A stretch of 64,000 nucleotides of DNA from Perkinsus olseni (lineage: Eukaryota > Perkinsozoa > Perkinsida > Perkinsidae): contig JABANP010000083.1 of the NCBI GenBank assembly GCA_013115135.1, forward strand, positions 95,277 to 159,276. The letters are read 5' to 3'. The position numbers and the translations under genes are program-made. Each line of letters begins with the position of its first letter. Within the stretch, counting starts at the first letter, position 1. The notes under the pieces were generated by a model, which saw nothing but the letters and a program-made list of their open reading frames with translations, did no database searches and was not told where the DNA came from. Shown in pieces: positions 10,601-22,195 of the stretch.

Positions 10601-13600
10601 CTCCCTACTCTCCGCAACATGCCCAATTCTGAGCTCATTGCGATTGCCCAGGCAGCTAGTAGAGCTTGGGGTAAGATTTCCCTGGCTGACCTCTGCGGCG
10701 TGTCTATGAGATTTGCTAGGACTCCGAGGCGTCCCTAAAAAGATCGTGGTCGCCTTGTGCGGGCGTATCTGTGCTGAGCTGGTTGACCGAGAGTGCCCCG
10801 ACCGTGTCCGTCAAGCTCGGCAGCAATGGAGGTAGGCGGCGGAGTTGCGCTAGGGTTCTCGTCTTATAATTTTGACCACAAAGCGAAATTCTCCCGCACT
10901 ATCTGAAGGAAAGCTTGTTGTCTTTCCCAGTTTCCGGACTCCCGAGATATTTTCGGTAAAACAGTTGGTCATCTCCATGATGACTATTAGTCATTGACTA
11001 ATCACCACGTCTATCTTCGTTCGATCTGAGGGGCCGTCTCGCCACGCCTCAGCTTGGGTGTGGCTGTTGACCATGTTACAATGCGCAACTGTAGGAAGCC
11101 GTATGGTGATTTCGGCCGTTAGTTCGGGTTGAAGTGACGGCAGCGGAACGAGCTATATGGGGCCTTCTGGTGCCGGAGCCGAAGATGGTCGAGATTCCAC
11201 ACTGGATCAAGACTCTCATGTGTTAGGGAGCTTGTTGCAAGTTGACAGTTTCAACGACTTGCGGGCTCCCAGGGTTACAAAATGACGATAGAAAGTCTTG
11301 TTGAAGCGGGAAATGAGGCCTATCGAGGGATGAGCCTGAGGACATACAGGTGTATTAGTGAGCGTGCTGGTTCAAGCAACCCGCTTTTGGAGGGTGATGA
11401 ACTGTCAAGCTGTAGAGGATCAAGAGGAGCGAGTCTCGACGAAGCTTATAATGAGTGGTCCTCATATGTCTCACGCGCTCTACAGTTTGATACTCTTGAC
11501 GAGGAACTGCGGGTCTTCATCATAGGCAGGTTCCGTTGTACGGCTTGCTTGGTGGCTCTTGGTTGTACTCTGACGACCTGAAGTGTCGGCTCTCAGATAC
11601 ACGGCTTCGACTTGGGCCGAGGTTACGGGAAAAAATAACTGCCAACAGCCTCCACGGTCGCACATCTCATTCAGAACAGAATAACGGAACAGCCCAGCTG
11701 TTAAACTATGCCGAATCTTCTCGCTCAGAAGATATGCATTCATACCAACTATCACTAGCAACAAATCTCCAGGTGTCGAGGAGGAGTGGGATAGGAATAC
11801 GCACAGCGAAGATTGCCACGAGCATATCTTCTGCACAGGGCCTTCTGACCCGGATATCGAGAATCTATGAAGATTCCTCATGAACCCAGAATATCCCCTT
11901 CCGAATCAGGAGTTGTGAACTGTCCGTTTCTTCTTGAGTTTTTCTGTTTCCTCGGGGAAGAGACGCCAGTCCGATCTGAGCTCGGGGCTGTGGTTTTTTT
12001 CATCATCGCCTCTCGCACTTGAACGGCGATCGTTCCCATAAAGTTACAATGCGATCGGGTTAATATGCAAATCGATCAAAACGCTGTGGAGCTCACAAAC
12101 TAGAGCTGTGGATTCTAAGTTAGGAAGCTGGTATATTATATACTAGCTACAGCGTTTTGATCGATAACTAGAGCTGTAACTAGAGCTGTAACTAGAGCTG
12201 TAACTAGAGCTGTGGATTCTAAGTTAGGAAGTTAGTATATATTCGTTGGTCGATGGTGATGCTTGCAGGTATCGTCAGGCGGGCGGCAGACGTCTGTGCT
12301 CTCCTCTGCCACAGGAGCCTCTGTCTGATGCGAAGAAGGAGAAGGTCGACGATGAGATGGCCGTTGGCGAATTTAGCATGCGAGAATCAGTTCAGAACCC
12401 TGGTAGGGTCTCGATATCTGCTAGCTCGGATTTTTGGGTATCTTAGGTTGAAGATGTGATTGGAGAGATCCTTCTGCCTTCCCTGGAGGACCCCGTTACA
12501 GTAGTCCGATGGGCTGCCGCCAAGGTAGGGCCCTTTGGTAGACTGGTCGCTGATGACGCCAGATCAACCTATGGATTCTTTTTTTCTCGAGGAGGATGAC
12601 AAGGACCGTCCTTATCATCCTCTTCGAGAAAGTAAGAGTTACGTCCGACGATGCAGAGTCTCTCAGCGTCGTCGGGCAGGCCCCTGCCATCGTAACCTCG
12701 AAGCGTTGTACTCTAGTCCTACTATTCTCCCACTGAGGATTTCGTGAGCATCTCAGGCGCTAGGCCGGGTTTCGAACGTTCTACCATCGGCAGCAGCAGT
12801 GGACGTCCTCGCAGCCCTCACTCCAGACGGCGATGATGGCCTTAGAAGTCTCGGGTGCGCTCATCGACTGCATGGAACGAGCCTTGCGGTTGCTGAGATG
12901 CTACGCAGGTGAGTCTGTCAATGCACAATCGGCCCGATGAATTTCGCAACTCGAGCCGGTGACGTGTTCTCATAGCGCAAAGAAGATGGACTGTGCTCTT
13001 CCTCGTTGTAATAGTTGTAGAACGCAGCTTAAGTACATTGGCCTCTACCGCATAGTGAAGAGGTAGAGCAGGTAGAAAGTGAAATAGTTGAGCGAAAGAG
13101 TTGATAATACGAAGCTAGTATGAGCGCAGCTCAGTTGTGTATGTAGACAGTGCCCCTGTCAGCAGTCGGGCTAGCATCGCTTCATGATCCCTGTGATGAC
13201 GTGATATAATTTCGTGGCGCGCGAAATCTGATGGATTTCAGGCTGGGATCGACAGCCCTCGCCTTCGATAGCCCTGAGTCTCTCGGGTCCCTGCTCGACA
13301 AAGTGGCCAGACCAGCGTTCGAGTGTCAAGGCCTTGCAGCTACTCGGGACGCCGCCTGCTTCGTCTTGTGGGCGGTGGCGAGGGGTGTTTGCGATCAGGA
13401 GATAGTTAGCGGGAATTTGGACATGATTTTGAGACTATTGGTGAGAAGCCGCTATTGGTGGCGTATCACGGCGCTCGACGACGAACTGCTCAGCGCAGAA
13501 TGGAATCCGTCACTGACCGGGAAAAATCGGCCCTTAGCTCAACCCGGTATCAAGCTATCCCTGCGCGGATTCTGTTGTGATGGTATCGCGCTCGAGGGCT

Positions 13601-14501
13601 TCTCGTTCCCGTCCGCCTTGTCCTGTGACTGCGTCGATTCGTCATTTTTTGTGTTCCGTACGTGTGATTGAGAGTCGATCAGCTCACAAGACTGCTGGCT
13701 ACAAAATGGACAAAACCTTTATCGGCAGACCTCGGTGGATTGACCAATGGCTGGGGAGACTTGTCATTTTCCGTCTTTCGAAGTTCTGATGAACAGCCTT
13801 CTGGGCTTATCTGATGAACTGGCAAATAGACTTTGGCAGTCCTCGCGCAAGACCAAGACAAATAGTCCTGGGCTGGTAGCCAAAGGCTACTCGCCAAAAT
13901 TCGAATTAACGAAGACTTTACCAGCAGTCCTCGGCAGGTATGCTCCTCCCTTCTCGACCCCAATATAGTGGTCCGGCGTGCGGCCTCGGCTGCAGCCCAG
14001 GAGGTCGTCGGTCGGTTGGGATGCACCACGGCTGATGATGCCGGCTTCCTCTTCGTCAATCTGGTCGACTACTGGACTGTTGCTAATCGAAGCTACGCGG
14101 CCACTACCCTTCTTGGGGACGTTACAGGTAGGCTGGGCCGCAGCGAGGGCGACACTCGGTGAAGAGTTCCGGGGCCGATGGGGCCCTACGTGAAGAGGCA
14201 GCAATTTCTACGCAACTCCCCTGTAGTGTCCACCGACACCCAGCCGTTTTTCACGGCCGCTATTTGTCTTTCCCTTGTACCATGAGCTGATTGAAAGTCC
14301 TTTCAGGTAAACTGTGTGTCGGAGATCCTCATCTAGTGCCTTTCGTCTTGGATCATCTTTGCCGACTGCACCTGAGGTGAGTTGATCTCTGGGCTCCATC
14401 TCCACCGTTCGACGATTCGCCTCGCCTTGTCCTCCCCGTCTTTAACCAAAATCACAAACTCACCTACCTACCTACCTACCTACCTACCTACCTACCTACC
14501 T

Positions 14502-14549
<48 letters not shown>

Positions 14550-17500
14550 CTGCCTGCACCAGCGTCACGGTCGGCCGTAGGGGAAATGCTCCACGTTGAA
14601 CTACGCTTCGTTTCGGAGTCAGTCGTGGTCGCCGCAGGGCAGGTGAGTGCCAATGCCACTATTCCGCAGAGAGAAATGTTTTCAAGTGAAATGGCGAGCG
14701 CTCAATTTCGTGGCGAGTGACGTTATCGCGGCGGTAGGAGCCCTGATAAGAAGACTCGAGAACTCGCGGCTCGAAGTATAGGAGCAGTTGTCCCGTTCGT
14801 GGATGAAGGTCGCCTTAGCGAGGTAGGGAGAAAAGTACCGGCTGTGGGAATCGAACCTGGGTCCCCTGCTCAGTATATATCGCATACGCTGTTGCCAGCG
14901 AGTCTTGAGGAGGCCGCCTCTCACCCGACGACCTTCCGTCATGGAGCGCTGCTGGCCGTTTCTGAAGTTGTGGTGGCCTGCGAGAATCTGGTAAGTGCCA
15001 AGGGAAGAGTTCTAGCCTCTCCTTGGGGGGACGGCGGCGTACACAGGAACAACCCAACTGGATCAGTGCGTTCGATGTTGATACTCATGTCCCGGGAAAA
15101 TGAGATTTTTACGAAGTTTTTACAGACCTTAGTTGGGCTGCTCTTCGGGACTTGCATGTCAAAATCACAAAAAAGGTTGAGCGTTGTTGATACCTGGACG
15201 CAGCGTCAGTGTTACAGGCCCTCAACCTCCATGCGGATGTGACTTTGTTGAGGGCTAGTAGCGAAAGGGATGGGTTCTGATGGTATTCCAGCTCCTTCGG
15301 TAGTCCGAAAATATCAAATATTATTCAGACGAGGGTCCCCCGGGGATGTTCCTAAACCATTTTCAAGGTATGGCTCGCCCCGGTAGAAGGGATACTCACA
15401 ATCTGCCCTACACCGTAATGGTCGTATTTCTCAATCAGGTGCGCAGAGATGGATCGCGCAGCGGGAGGATTTTGGATGCCCCTACTGTACGTTGATCCGG
15501 AACGTAGTCCCCAAACTCGAGAAGGCTCGACTGTATCGGGGACGGGGAGGAGAGATGATTCGAGCGGCGGCTTGCTCGTTGGTGCAGGCCGTGTTTTACG
15601 TAAGTTGAAACGCCGCCGACCCTCGTGTCTGCTGATGGCTGGCCATTGTCTTTGTAACGTAGATTTCTGAATATCTCTAGGGGACTCCTAGGCAATGCAA
15701 GTTCGCAAGTTAAGGCGACAAGTTGAATTGGCCGTTCATCGAGGAAGCGCTTTGAACGGGCGCCTTATCAGACGCATTCGTACCAAAACTTCACGAACAT
15801 TCAGAAGAATATTCGAGCAGGGATCATGCCAACTGTTCTATAGCAATGGAGTGAACGCAACCCTTTAGCTGTCATGATCCTTCCCCAAGATGAACCATTG
15901 CTTAGAGTCATAGCTGCTCCTCCTGGGAGACCGGTCTGCCTTCGACTGCCTCGGGTTTTGTGAATCAGGCCCGCAGTTGCATTCCGTTGAAGCCCAACAC
16001 GATCCCTCGGTACATTCAAAGCATCAACTCCAGTATACGTCACTTCACTGCAGCGGTAGTGACGGTGATCATCGGCTCAGGACAAAAAACTTCGCTCCGC
16101 CTTTTTTAGGTCCAAGTTGCTGCTGCGGAGGCGTTGATGGCTTTGGTCGTGTGTCGGCCCGGCGAGGCAACCGATGATGAAATCACAAAAGCTGAGGCTG
16201 ATTATGTGAAAAAACTTGAAGTCTCGAATGAGAACGTTGCCGCTCGCCGAGGATACGTGTTGGCCTTGGCCGTATTGACGAGGGCTCGAGAGGCCCCTCC
16301 CCAACCTGAAGTGGTTTCCCTCTTTATACGGGAGGCCACTGCCTGGCCGGAGCATCCGATCTCGAAAGATGTCGTCGACGCGGAAACTCGTCGCTGGGCT
16401 GTCGTCGGGTTGCTAGCGGTGGCCGAGAAGGGCGGGTCTGAAGTTGCTGCGAAGGTCGTCAGGGCGTTGGTGAGATGTATGGTGATCGACTATGCCACGG
16501 ACACTCGAGGCGATGTGGGACGGTGGATTCGACAGGACGCGGCCAGAGGGGTTTCGGCTTTGGTCGCCCTGGCTTTAGCGGGAGGGCTATCTTCATGGTG
16601 GCGAGAGGCGCTTCTGGCGGATGAAACTTTGGCCGGGTTGATCGCGGCGAGTGTGAGCCGATTGAACCACGTCAGAGTGGTGGCCCTTCGCGGCATTGAG
16701 GATATTGCCATGGGGCGGCGGCGACAGGAAGGGGGAGCCTTCGCCCTGGTGGGTGCAGCTGGGTCGGCGTTTTCTCTCTGAGAGTCGTCGTATGTGTGAC
16801 GCAGAAGCCTCTAAGAGGTTTCCACTTTGGAATACTGCAATTGAGCCCGGGCAGGCTGCCAAAAGACGAAAAACTGTAACAACTGGAAACTTTGCAACTG
16901 GAAGTAGATTTTCTGAGATGACTCTATTTGCACGCTGTAGCGCAAGAGTTCGCGTAACTCAGTGATAGAGTGACCAGTTGGTGTGTGGCTATCGCAGCTC
17001 AGCCCAGGACCGCCATTGTGTGGCGCATAGAATCGATTTTACTGGTAATGGTTTATTGAACTCCCTGTTAGAGGGGTAAAAACTACGCGGCTTGGTCGAG
17101 CAAGTTGTGGAGTTGTGAACCTCTGAATCAATTCTGAAGCCTCTGATTTTACACGTAAAATGCGGTACGAGAAAGTAGAGCAACAAGGCAACTTGAAGGA
17201 TGAGTTTGTATGCTTAGTGATAGGCTAACAATGGAAGTGTCTACCGGTAGCTAGCCTAGCGCTAGCCTTGTGTCGTCTCAGTAGAGACTTCGTCGGTTTC
17301 GGCTTGAGCGAGTTTATCAGGCAATTTGCTACTGCTGATAATGCAAGCTAGTCCCTGTTCAGGTCTATGAGTCAATTCGGAAAGGCTACGAAGCACCACC
17401 GCGTATCCAGGTCTACCCGCCGGTCGTCGCTGAGGACTTGACGGAGTCCCCGACTTGGCCGACACTCTGGGGTGGCGTGTTGAGCCTCTATCGAGAACAA

Positions 17501-18274
17501 CCGAAGATGAACCCTTTCCTAGCGGGGTTGAGGGCGATCGGGGAGTTCCCTGAGGCCCGCGATAAGCTCACCATTCTGTCGTCGTTGGTGTCCTCAGCGG
17601 GCAGCCTCTCGCATGCGGTATCGCGAGACGCTTCGGCGGCCCTCACCCACTCGTTGAAGAATGATGATTCACTCCGGGCAGATTTGGCAGGTCTGCTGCT
17701 CCTTCTGCGTCGGAAGATCACCACCGTTGCGGTTTTCCCGACCAGAGCTGATCGAGACAGCCGCTTTGCCGTACCTTGGTTGACGACTCTTGAGCTTCTG
17801 CTCGATAGGGAGCTGCTGTCGTTGGGGGAGGACCAAGTCGCCGAAGTGACCAGAGCGATTCTGGCCGAGTGCCGCGGGTCTCGGAACATTGGAAAGCTAC
17901 GCGCATGCGCTGCTTGTCTTTCCACCCTTTATTTTGGCATGTTCTCTGTGAAGGTGGAAGCAAAAACTGCCGTCAAGGAGGCCCTCTTCGGTCGTCTATT
18001 GTGTCACGGCTTCCCGAAAGTCCGTCACGCTACCGCTAAGGTGATGTATGAAAAATCTTTGCAGTGCGCACGGGACGTGGCCGATGAAGAGACGTTTGAC
18101 ATGATTATAGAAACGGACTGGACCGAGGACAAGACCGCCTGGGAGGAGGTTCACTCGAAGATCTGCAGCCGTGTGGGGGTCCAAGCGTCAGCGGATGAAG
18201 AGGCTCCGGTATCGCTCAGCGCACCATCACATGTGTTTGGTTATGCCGACTTCGTTAAGGAAGAATATCGTTGA
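7607..18274 (+). CDS. TBCD: tubulin-folding cofactor D (beta-tubulin cofactor D)
   Basis: TBCD is a HEAT-repeat cofactor that handles beta-tubulin and builds or recycles the tubulin dimer with cofactors C and E and Arl2. Human-like landmarks occur in order: RYQERGALLDAHM, GHFPHEISLIEPVLD, MLVWISVLLLAPFPFS, VVRWAAAK, TRDAACFVLWAVARG, VVRRAASAAAQE, LYRGRGGEMIRAA, DTRGDVGRWIRQDAA, FPKVRHATAKVMYE. In-phase exons: 8844-8997, 9041-9183, 9413-9508, ~9874-10003, 10517-10670, 10720-10831, 12269-12402, 12454-12524, ~12794-12908, 13242-13440, 13938-14127, 14307-14376, ~14560-14642, 14874-14990, ~15450-15599, ~15960-16055, 16110-16748, 17411-18274. Introns range from 43 nt to 1437 nt. The N-terminus is unsettled: an acidic exon starting at ATG 7607 and a charged exon near 7930-8023 are the best candidates. 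Exons near 9610-9730 and 12525-12790 are unresolved. It lies 328 bp downstream of GDT1. Confidence 0.9.
8060..8290. repeat. GTACGG/CCGTAC-rich cluster in 5' TBCD intron
   Basis: Many copies of a hexamer-scale GTACGG word occur in both orientations, giving overlapping small hairpins. It lies between candidate exon 7930-8023 and exon 8844. Confidence 0.7.
10980..11001. repeat. palindromic footprint, W=ATGACTAA
   Basis: Perfect W1-7 / reverse complement of W / W2-8 structure, inside the large TBCD intron. Confidence 0.85.
12100..12240. repeat. AACTAGAGCTGT direct repeats and flanking duplicate
   Basis: AACTAGAGCTGT occurs once near 12100 and four times in tandem near 12165-12212. Each group is followed by the same GGATTCTAAGTTAGGAAG block, so a segment was duplicated inside the intron. 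Confidence 0.75.
12583..12631. repeat. 24-bp palindrome with 1-nt spacer
   Basis: Arms 12583-12606 and 12608-12631 pair at 22 of 24 positions around the single base 12607. It lies in a TBCD intron. Confidence 0.8.
14463..14549. repeat. (CTAC)n then (TTG)n microsatellites
   Basis: About ten CTAC units run directly into about sixteen TTG units within a TBCD intron. Confidence 0.95.
14840..14905 (-). repeat. tRNA-like sequence abutting a TBCD exon
   Basis: The minus strand shows a T-arm (CCAGGTTCGATTCCCACAGC) typical of tRNA-derived repeats. It overlaps the proposed acceptor at 14873, so the first residues of exon 14874-14990 may come from a repeat. Confidence 0.4.
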
Positions 18275-18689
18275 ATTAACTAGCTCGTGTTTCGAAGCTG
18301 CTGTGGTGTTGCGTGGATGATGGTCTGGCGTTGCGGTGAAAGCTAGTGTGGGGTCCCCACTGTCCTCATCATCTTCACTGATCTATTGCGGGCGAGCAAG
18401 CTTCACCTAGCATGCCGCGCGCGCCATCGCCATCACCGCGATGAGAGCCGCTCTAGCACGTAGACCTTTCCAAAAGCCAGGAGCGTGGCGCTGTAGTACT
18501 CGAAGCATCAACACAACTTTACATGCTGGGAGCAAGATGATGCCATCATCATGATAGCCTTATACTCGATCCGCGTAGGTCCTGCGTGTAAGCCCGTCGT
18601 CATCACCGACCGGGCTACTCCACCGAGATCACAGGTCTCTGAGCGATGCAGCCGTAGGCGATGCATAATGGCATACTCGACTGTCCAAA

Positions 18690-18775
18690 GCAGCCAACGA
18701 ACAAATACTGGAACCGAGAATCGAACTCGAGACCTACTGCGTGTTAGGCAGTCGTCATAGAATCTACTACCAGCG
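18690..18775 (-). repeat. tRNA-Val-derived SINE-like fragment
   Basis: On the minus strand an anticodon arm with loop CTAACAC (Val, AAC) is followed by T-arm TCTCGAGTTCGATTCTCGG. The 5' acceptor strand is missing. It resembles the copies near 59540 and 60200. Confidence 0.5.
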
Positions 18776-18777
18776 AA

Positions 18778-18960
18778 ATTGATTTCCGCATTTCGTCGAA
18801 ATTGAACTTACTTCGGGTGTGCCGGCGAAATTGATTGTACTATCACGCGAGCTGGCGAAATTGATCGTACTATCGCGCGCGCTGGCGAAATTGATCTTAC
18901 TAAGGCATATCTTGGCACGGGTGATCGCTCGCCCTGCGAAATTGATCTTACTGATCGCGA
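18778..18960. repeat. GCGAAATTGATC-type interspersed repeat
   Basis: Five or more irregularly spaced copies of CGAAATTGAT followed by a short variable stretch ending in ACTATC or TTACT. Confidence 0.7.
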
Positions 18961-19035
18961 AATAGGCATTTAAAAGGTGTAGTTAGTTGTTCGACCAGCG
19001 CCACGACCTCATATACGAGAAGGTAGCGCCTGCAT

Positions 19036-19056
19036 GATGAAGCCTTAGGCTTCATC
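19036..19056. repeat. 10-bp palindrome with 1-nt spacer
   Basis: GATGAAGCCT and its reverse complement are separated by one T, just upstream of the gypsy fragment. Confidence 0.85.
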
Positions 19057-19091
19057 CTCGCTGATGCAGACGTTGTTCGGACAGTAAATCT

Positions 19092-20104
19092 ATGCCTGAG
19101 CCCCCTCCCTCGGATCGTCAAGCCTCTGCACTCTCACCTAAGGAACTCGAGGAGCTCTACACTCAACATTCGTGTCTCTCGTCCAAGGAGCTTGGCTGCA
19201 CGAACCTCGGGGAATTCGACTTCGAGACTCTCTCAGAGGAGCCGGTCTACATCAGACCATTTTGGCTCAACCCCAAGAAGGCCCAAAAGGTGGAGGCACT
19301 ACGGAGAGATTTTGAGAAACAGGGGTTCATCGAACCTGCAAGGTCGGACTACTCTTCCCCAGAGTTCGTAATCCCCAAGAAGGACGGTTCGAACCGGTTA
19401 GTCATTGACTACCGAGCGTTGAACAAGCGCACGAAGATTGCTCCGCCTCCCTGTTGTCAGAGGAGCAGTGATCGGTTTATAGAACGCATCCAGCAACCAG
19501 CGGTTGGTGTGTGTGAGTAAGGTGATCCTGCGCTCTAGCAAATGGTCTTCGGTCGCATGAACATCATTGCTCCGCCTCCCGGGATCGATACATTGGGCCA
19601 GCCGTATATCAAATCATCACAGGGCTGAGTGAGGCTAGATGCTTTAGTAGCATCGACCTCAAGCATGGGTTCCACCAAATTAGGGTGTCTGCATCGGCTA
19701 AGCGGAAGCTGGCGTTCTCGGTCGGTGGTCGGCAATACACATGGGCTCCTATGAGTATGGGGTGTTGCAATGCTCCTAGCTGTATCCAAAGGATCATCGA
19801 CAAGGCCTTGGGCCCGCTCGTCGGGGTATGCTGCTATGTGTACTTCGACGACATCATAATCTTTCCGAGAGACCGCGCCTCTCACATCGATGACATCCAT
19901 AAGGTGCTGGCCGCACTCGACCGAGCTCAATTTACGACGAAAGTCGAGAAATGTCGGTTTATGGTGGACATTGTCCACTGGACAACATTGCCTTCCTCGG
20001 TCATGAGATCTCGGAAGGGGCTATACGGCCCTTGTCACAAAATGTTCGGCGAATCATGGCCCAAACCCGTCATGCTTGATCTAGGTCTCTTGTTGCGTTG
20101 TTAA
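19092..20104 (+). pseudogene. Ty3/gypsy retrotransposon reverse transcriptase, broken
   Basis: The frame from 19092 carries RT blocks of Ty3/gypsy type: VIPKKDGSNRLVIDYRALNK near 19372-19431, then in another frame F-S-S-I-D-L-K-H-G-F-H-Q-I-R near 19640-19690, and the catalytic Y-F-D-D near 19845. The reading frame is lost between blocks. A 128-bp segment with its own stop is bounded by two copies of a 15-nt sequence (19438-19452 and 19566-19580), and there is another shift before 19620. No gag, protease, integrase or LTRs are seen, and the frame stops at 20104. This is a dead fragment. Confidence 0.85.
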
Positions 20105-21487
20105 TTCCAGGGACGATACACTTAGAGTATTAAACTCTCGGAGCACTATTGGAGTCCAATCATCTGTTTCGGGAACCACTGAGCAGGCGATATGGGTGGG
20201 GGAATGTGGCGTCTTAGCCACCAGCATCCTCTCTGTCGCGACGACAGTGTCGTCTGTCCAGCGGGGAACCAACAGGTCTATTTGGGTTATGGTACATTCC
20301 GTACCATGTCTCCCATAGGGCGGCCATCTCTAAAGGGGTCGTCTGTCTAGCCGGTTCCAAAGGACACTGATGAGCTCCCTTGGCAGGGGCGAATCGACAC
20401 CTAAGCAGACTAGGGTAAGAAACGCCCCTCAGCGTCTAGAATGGTTACCATTCCGTGGCAGGTCGAAGCTGAAACGTATGTTAGTAACTTGGCCATATAT
20501 TTATGTTAGAGTTGTTAGTAGAGCCGTTTAGGTTCGGCGCGCCAATGCATATGCCTACGCAAATTAAGTCGATCGATCTTCACGAGTTAGCTATTCTCGC
20601 AGTTGTCCCTTTTCATGTACTGGCTCTTCCCGGCCTATCGTGTTCGTCAATCGTGGGCTGGTCCTACGATCGTTAGTGCTCCTACGACTCCCTAACATTT
20701 ATAAAGCATATAATTGTATTTATATTGATATATAGCGGATTATATATATTAGTTTATACCCCATGAGACTATTATAATATTTGAATCAATGGCTATATAT
20801 GGTTACCATATTATGGTACATAAAATGTATTTCTATTTTTAAAGTATTATCCCCTCAAGGATTTATACCCAATATTCTGTATCAACTATTTATAAATTAT
20901 TATATTTAAAATAATGGGTGCATTATAACTAAATTTAGTATATAAATATATAATAAAGGCCCGCTGGTTCCGATCAAACCCTTCCTTTCAACCATCGCCT
21001 TGAAAAGCTGATAAAGACAAAACATCAGGCTTCTTGTCTCGAGTCTTTAGACCTGGGACTCAAGTACCTTTTGCCAAGTTTGTTTATCGAAGCATGCCGC
21101 CGAGCCGTCACACAATACACGAACGGGATGAGGGCGAAAGGGGCTGTTGACTTTAAACCTATCGAGATTTCCTTCAACGTCAGATCCGCCGAATATCCCA
21201 GCGACTCGGAAAACGCAACCTTGAGCGTCCAGAAGGTATGACTTATAAAAATCATGAGGCGAATCCGGTAAAATACTTGTACAGTAGCGTGGTAAGCCTG
21301 TAGCACGCTACCCAGATGCAGAATCGTACTCGACCCACAGCGAGTTCCGCGACAGGGCGAGCAGAGGACAAAGTGGCCCAGTTCAACTGGGTAGCCATCT
21401 AAATAAAAAGGATTCGTTGTGAACGAGCCAGCGAGGAGAAATTCGCCAGAATTGGTGAGCGTTTTTGTGCTCCCGCGCGAGTGCTCT
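20105..21487. other. intergenic, partly AT-rich
   Basis: About 20680-20970 is strikingly AT-rich compared with the rest of the window and holds a footprint at 20797. The stretch 20105-20470 may be further gypsy debris but shows no clear motif. Confidence 0.5.
20797..20818. repeat. palindromic footprint, W=ATATGGTA
   Basis: Perfect W1-7 / reverse complement / W2-8 structure in the AT-rich stretch. Confidence 0.8.
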
Positions 21488-22195
21488 TCATACGGATAAG
21501 AGAATGCGGCCATTAGGGGCACCGTTGCCACCATCACCGCCGCGCCCGCCACCGCTATTGCCGCCCCTGCCGCCTGGGCCGCCGTTGCCGCCGTTATTAT
21601 TGGCACCGTTGCCGCCATTACCGCCATCGCCCCCATCACCGTCTGGGCCGTACATACCGCCATTGCCGCCAGCACCACCTCTGCCGCCTCTGTTGCTGCC
21701 ACCTCTGCCGCCATTACCACCGTTGCCGCCAGAACCTTCGCCGCTGCCAGTACCACCATTACCGCCAGCACCGCCGTCGCCGCCAGGGCCGAGGGGGCCG
21801 GAAGCGCCGCCGGCCCCGCCAGCACCACCGCGGCCCCCATCATTGTCGCCACCGCGGCCGCCAGCACCGCCATTGCCGCCAGCGCTACCGCCGCCACCAC
21901 GACCACCATTACCGCCAGCGCCACCGTTGCCGCCAGGACCGGCCGGGCCGCCATTGCCGCCATTACCACCAGCACCACCGTTACCGCCTTGCAGGAAGCG
22001 GAGAGCATCGCTTGTCAGAGAACGACCAGTGAAGGGATCTAGAGCACTGACGACTGAGTCATCATGGAACAAGTAGCGCTTCCTTGCGTCGCCATCGCAG
22101 TCGGACATTCTCACAGCGGTGTCCTGAGGGTCATCTTCCTGAATAGCAACGACGAGAGAGATGAGGAGTGGAGCCTTCACGGTGAAGAACTTCAT
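21488..22195 (-). CDS. secreted GGX-repeat protein, copy A (one module)
   Basis: 235 residues without introns. The start MKFFTVKAPLLISLVVA is a signal peptide; longer upstream Met codons do not fit the family. Then comes an acidic propeptide-like stretch (EDDPQD), the conserved DARKRYLFHDDSVVSALD with a dibasic KR, and RSLTSDAL. One module of about 120 residues built of Gly-Gly-X triplets (X = Asn, Ala, Pro, Arg, Asp) follows, ending N-G-A-P-N-G-R-I-L-L-S-V at the stop. GGX triplets of this kind are known to form polyglycine-II helices in other proteins. Copies B, C and D share both ends, which fixes strand and frame. Pro-rich frames on the other strand are shadows. Function unknown; extracellular matrix, wall or glue roles are guesses. 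Confidence 0.8.
   Translation of the reverse strand: MKFFTVKAPLLISLVVAIQEDDPQDTAVRMSDCDGDARKRYLFHDDSVVSALDPFTGRSLTSDALRFLQGGNGGAGGNGGNGGPAGPGGNGGAGGNGGRGGGGSAGGNGGAGGRGGDNDGGRGGAGGAGGASGPLGPGGDGGAGGNGGTGSGEGSGGNGGNGGRGGSNRGGRGGAGGNGGMYGPDGDGGDGGNGGNGANNNGGNGGPGGRGGNSGGGRGGDGGNGAPNGRILLSV

Larger units (their letters stand above)
10832..12268. other. 1.4 kb TBCD intron
   Basis: This intron is far longer than its neighbours (43-50 nt) and splices W-R-Y-R-Q exactly at the conserved W-R-Y motif. It holds an 8-nt-word footprint (10980-11001), a 12-nt direct repeat cluster (12100-12240) and open frames of 99-133 codons on both strands that look non-coding. It probably grew by insertion of repeats. 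Confidence 0.7.
18275..19091. other. intergenic repeats
   Basis: Contains a tRNA-Val-like SINE fragment, a GCGAAATTGAT repeat and a 1-nt-spacer palindrome. No gene is supported. Confidence 0.6.

Noticed and set aside
11282..11883. Frames of 99-133 codons on both strands
   Set aside because: They lie inside a TBCD intron fixed by conserved exons on each side and have no motif.
14382..14720. 112-codon frame with poly-Leu
   Set aside because: Product of the CTAC and TTG microsatellites in an intron; only its last part is a TBCD exon in that frame.
19254..19270. CCATTTTGGCTCAA resembling the dinoflagellate/Perkinsus spliced leader
   Set aside because: It lies within the gypsy RT reading frame and encodes conserved residues; no donor or SL RNA context.
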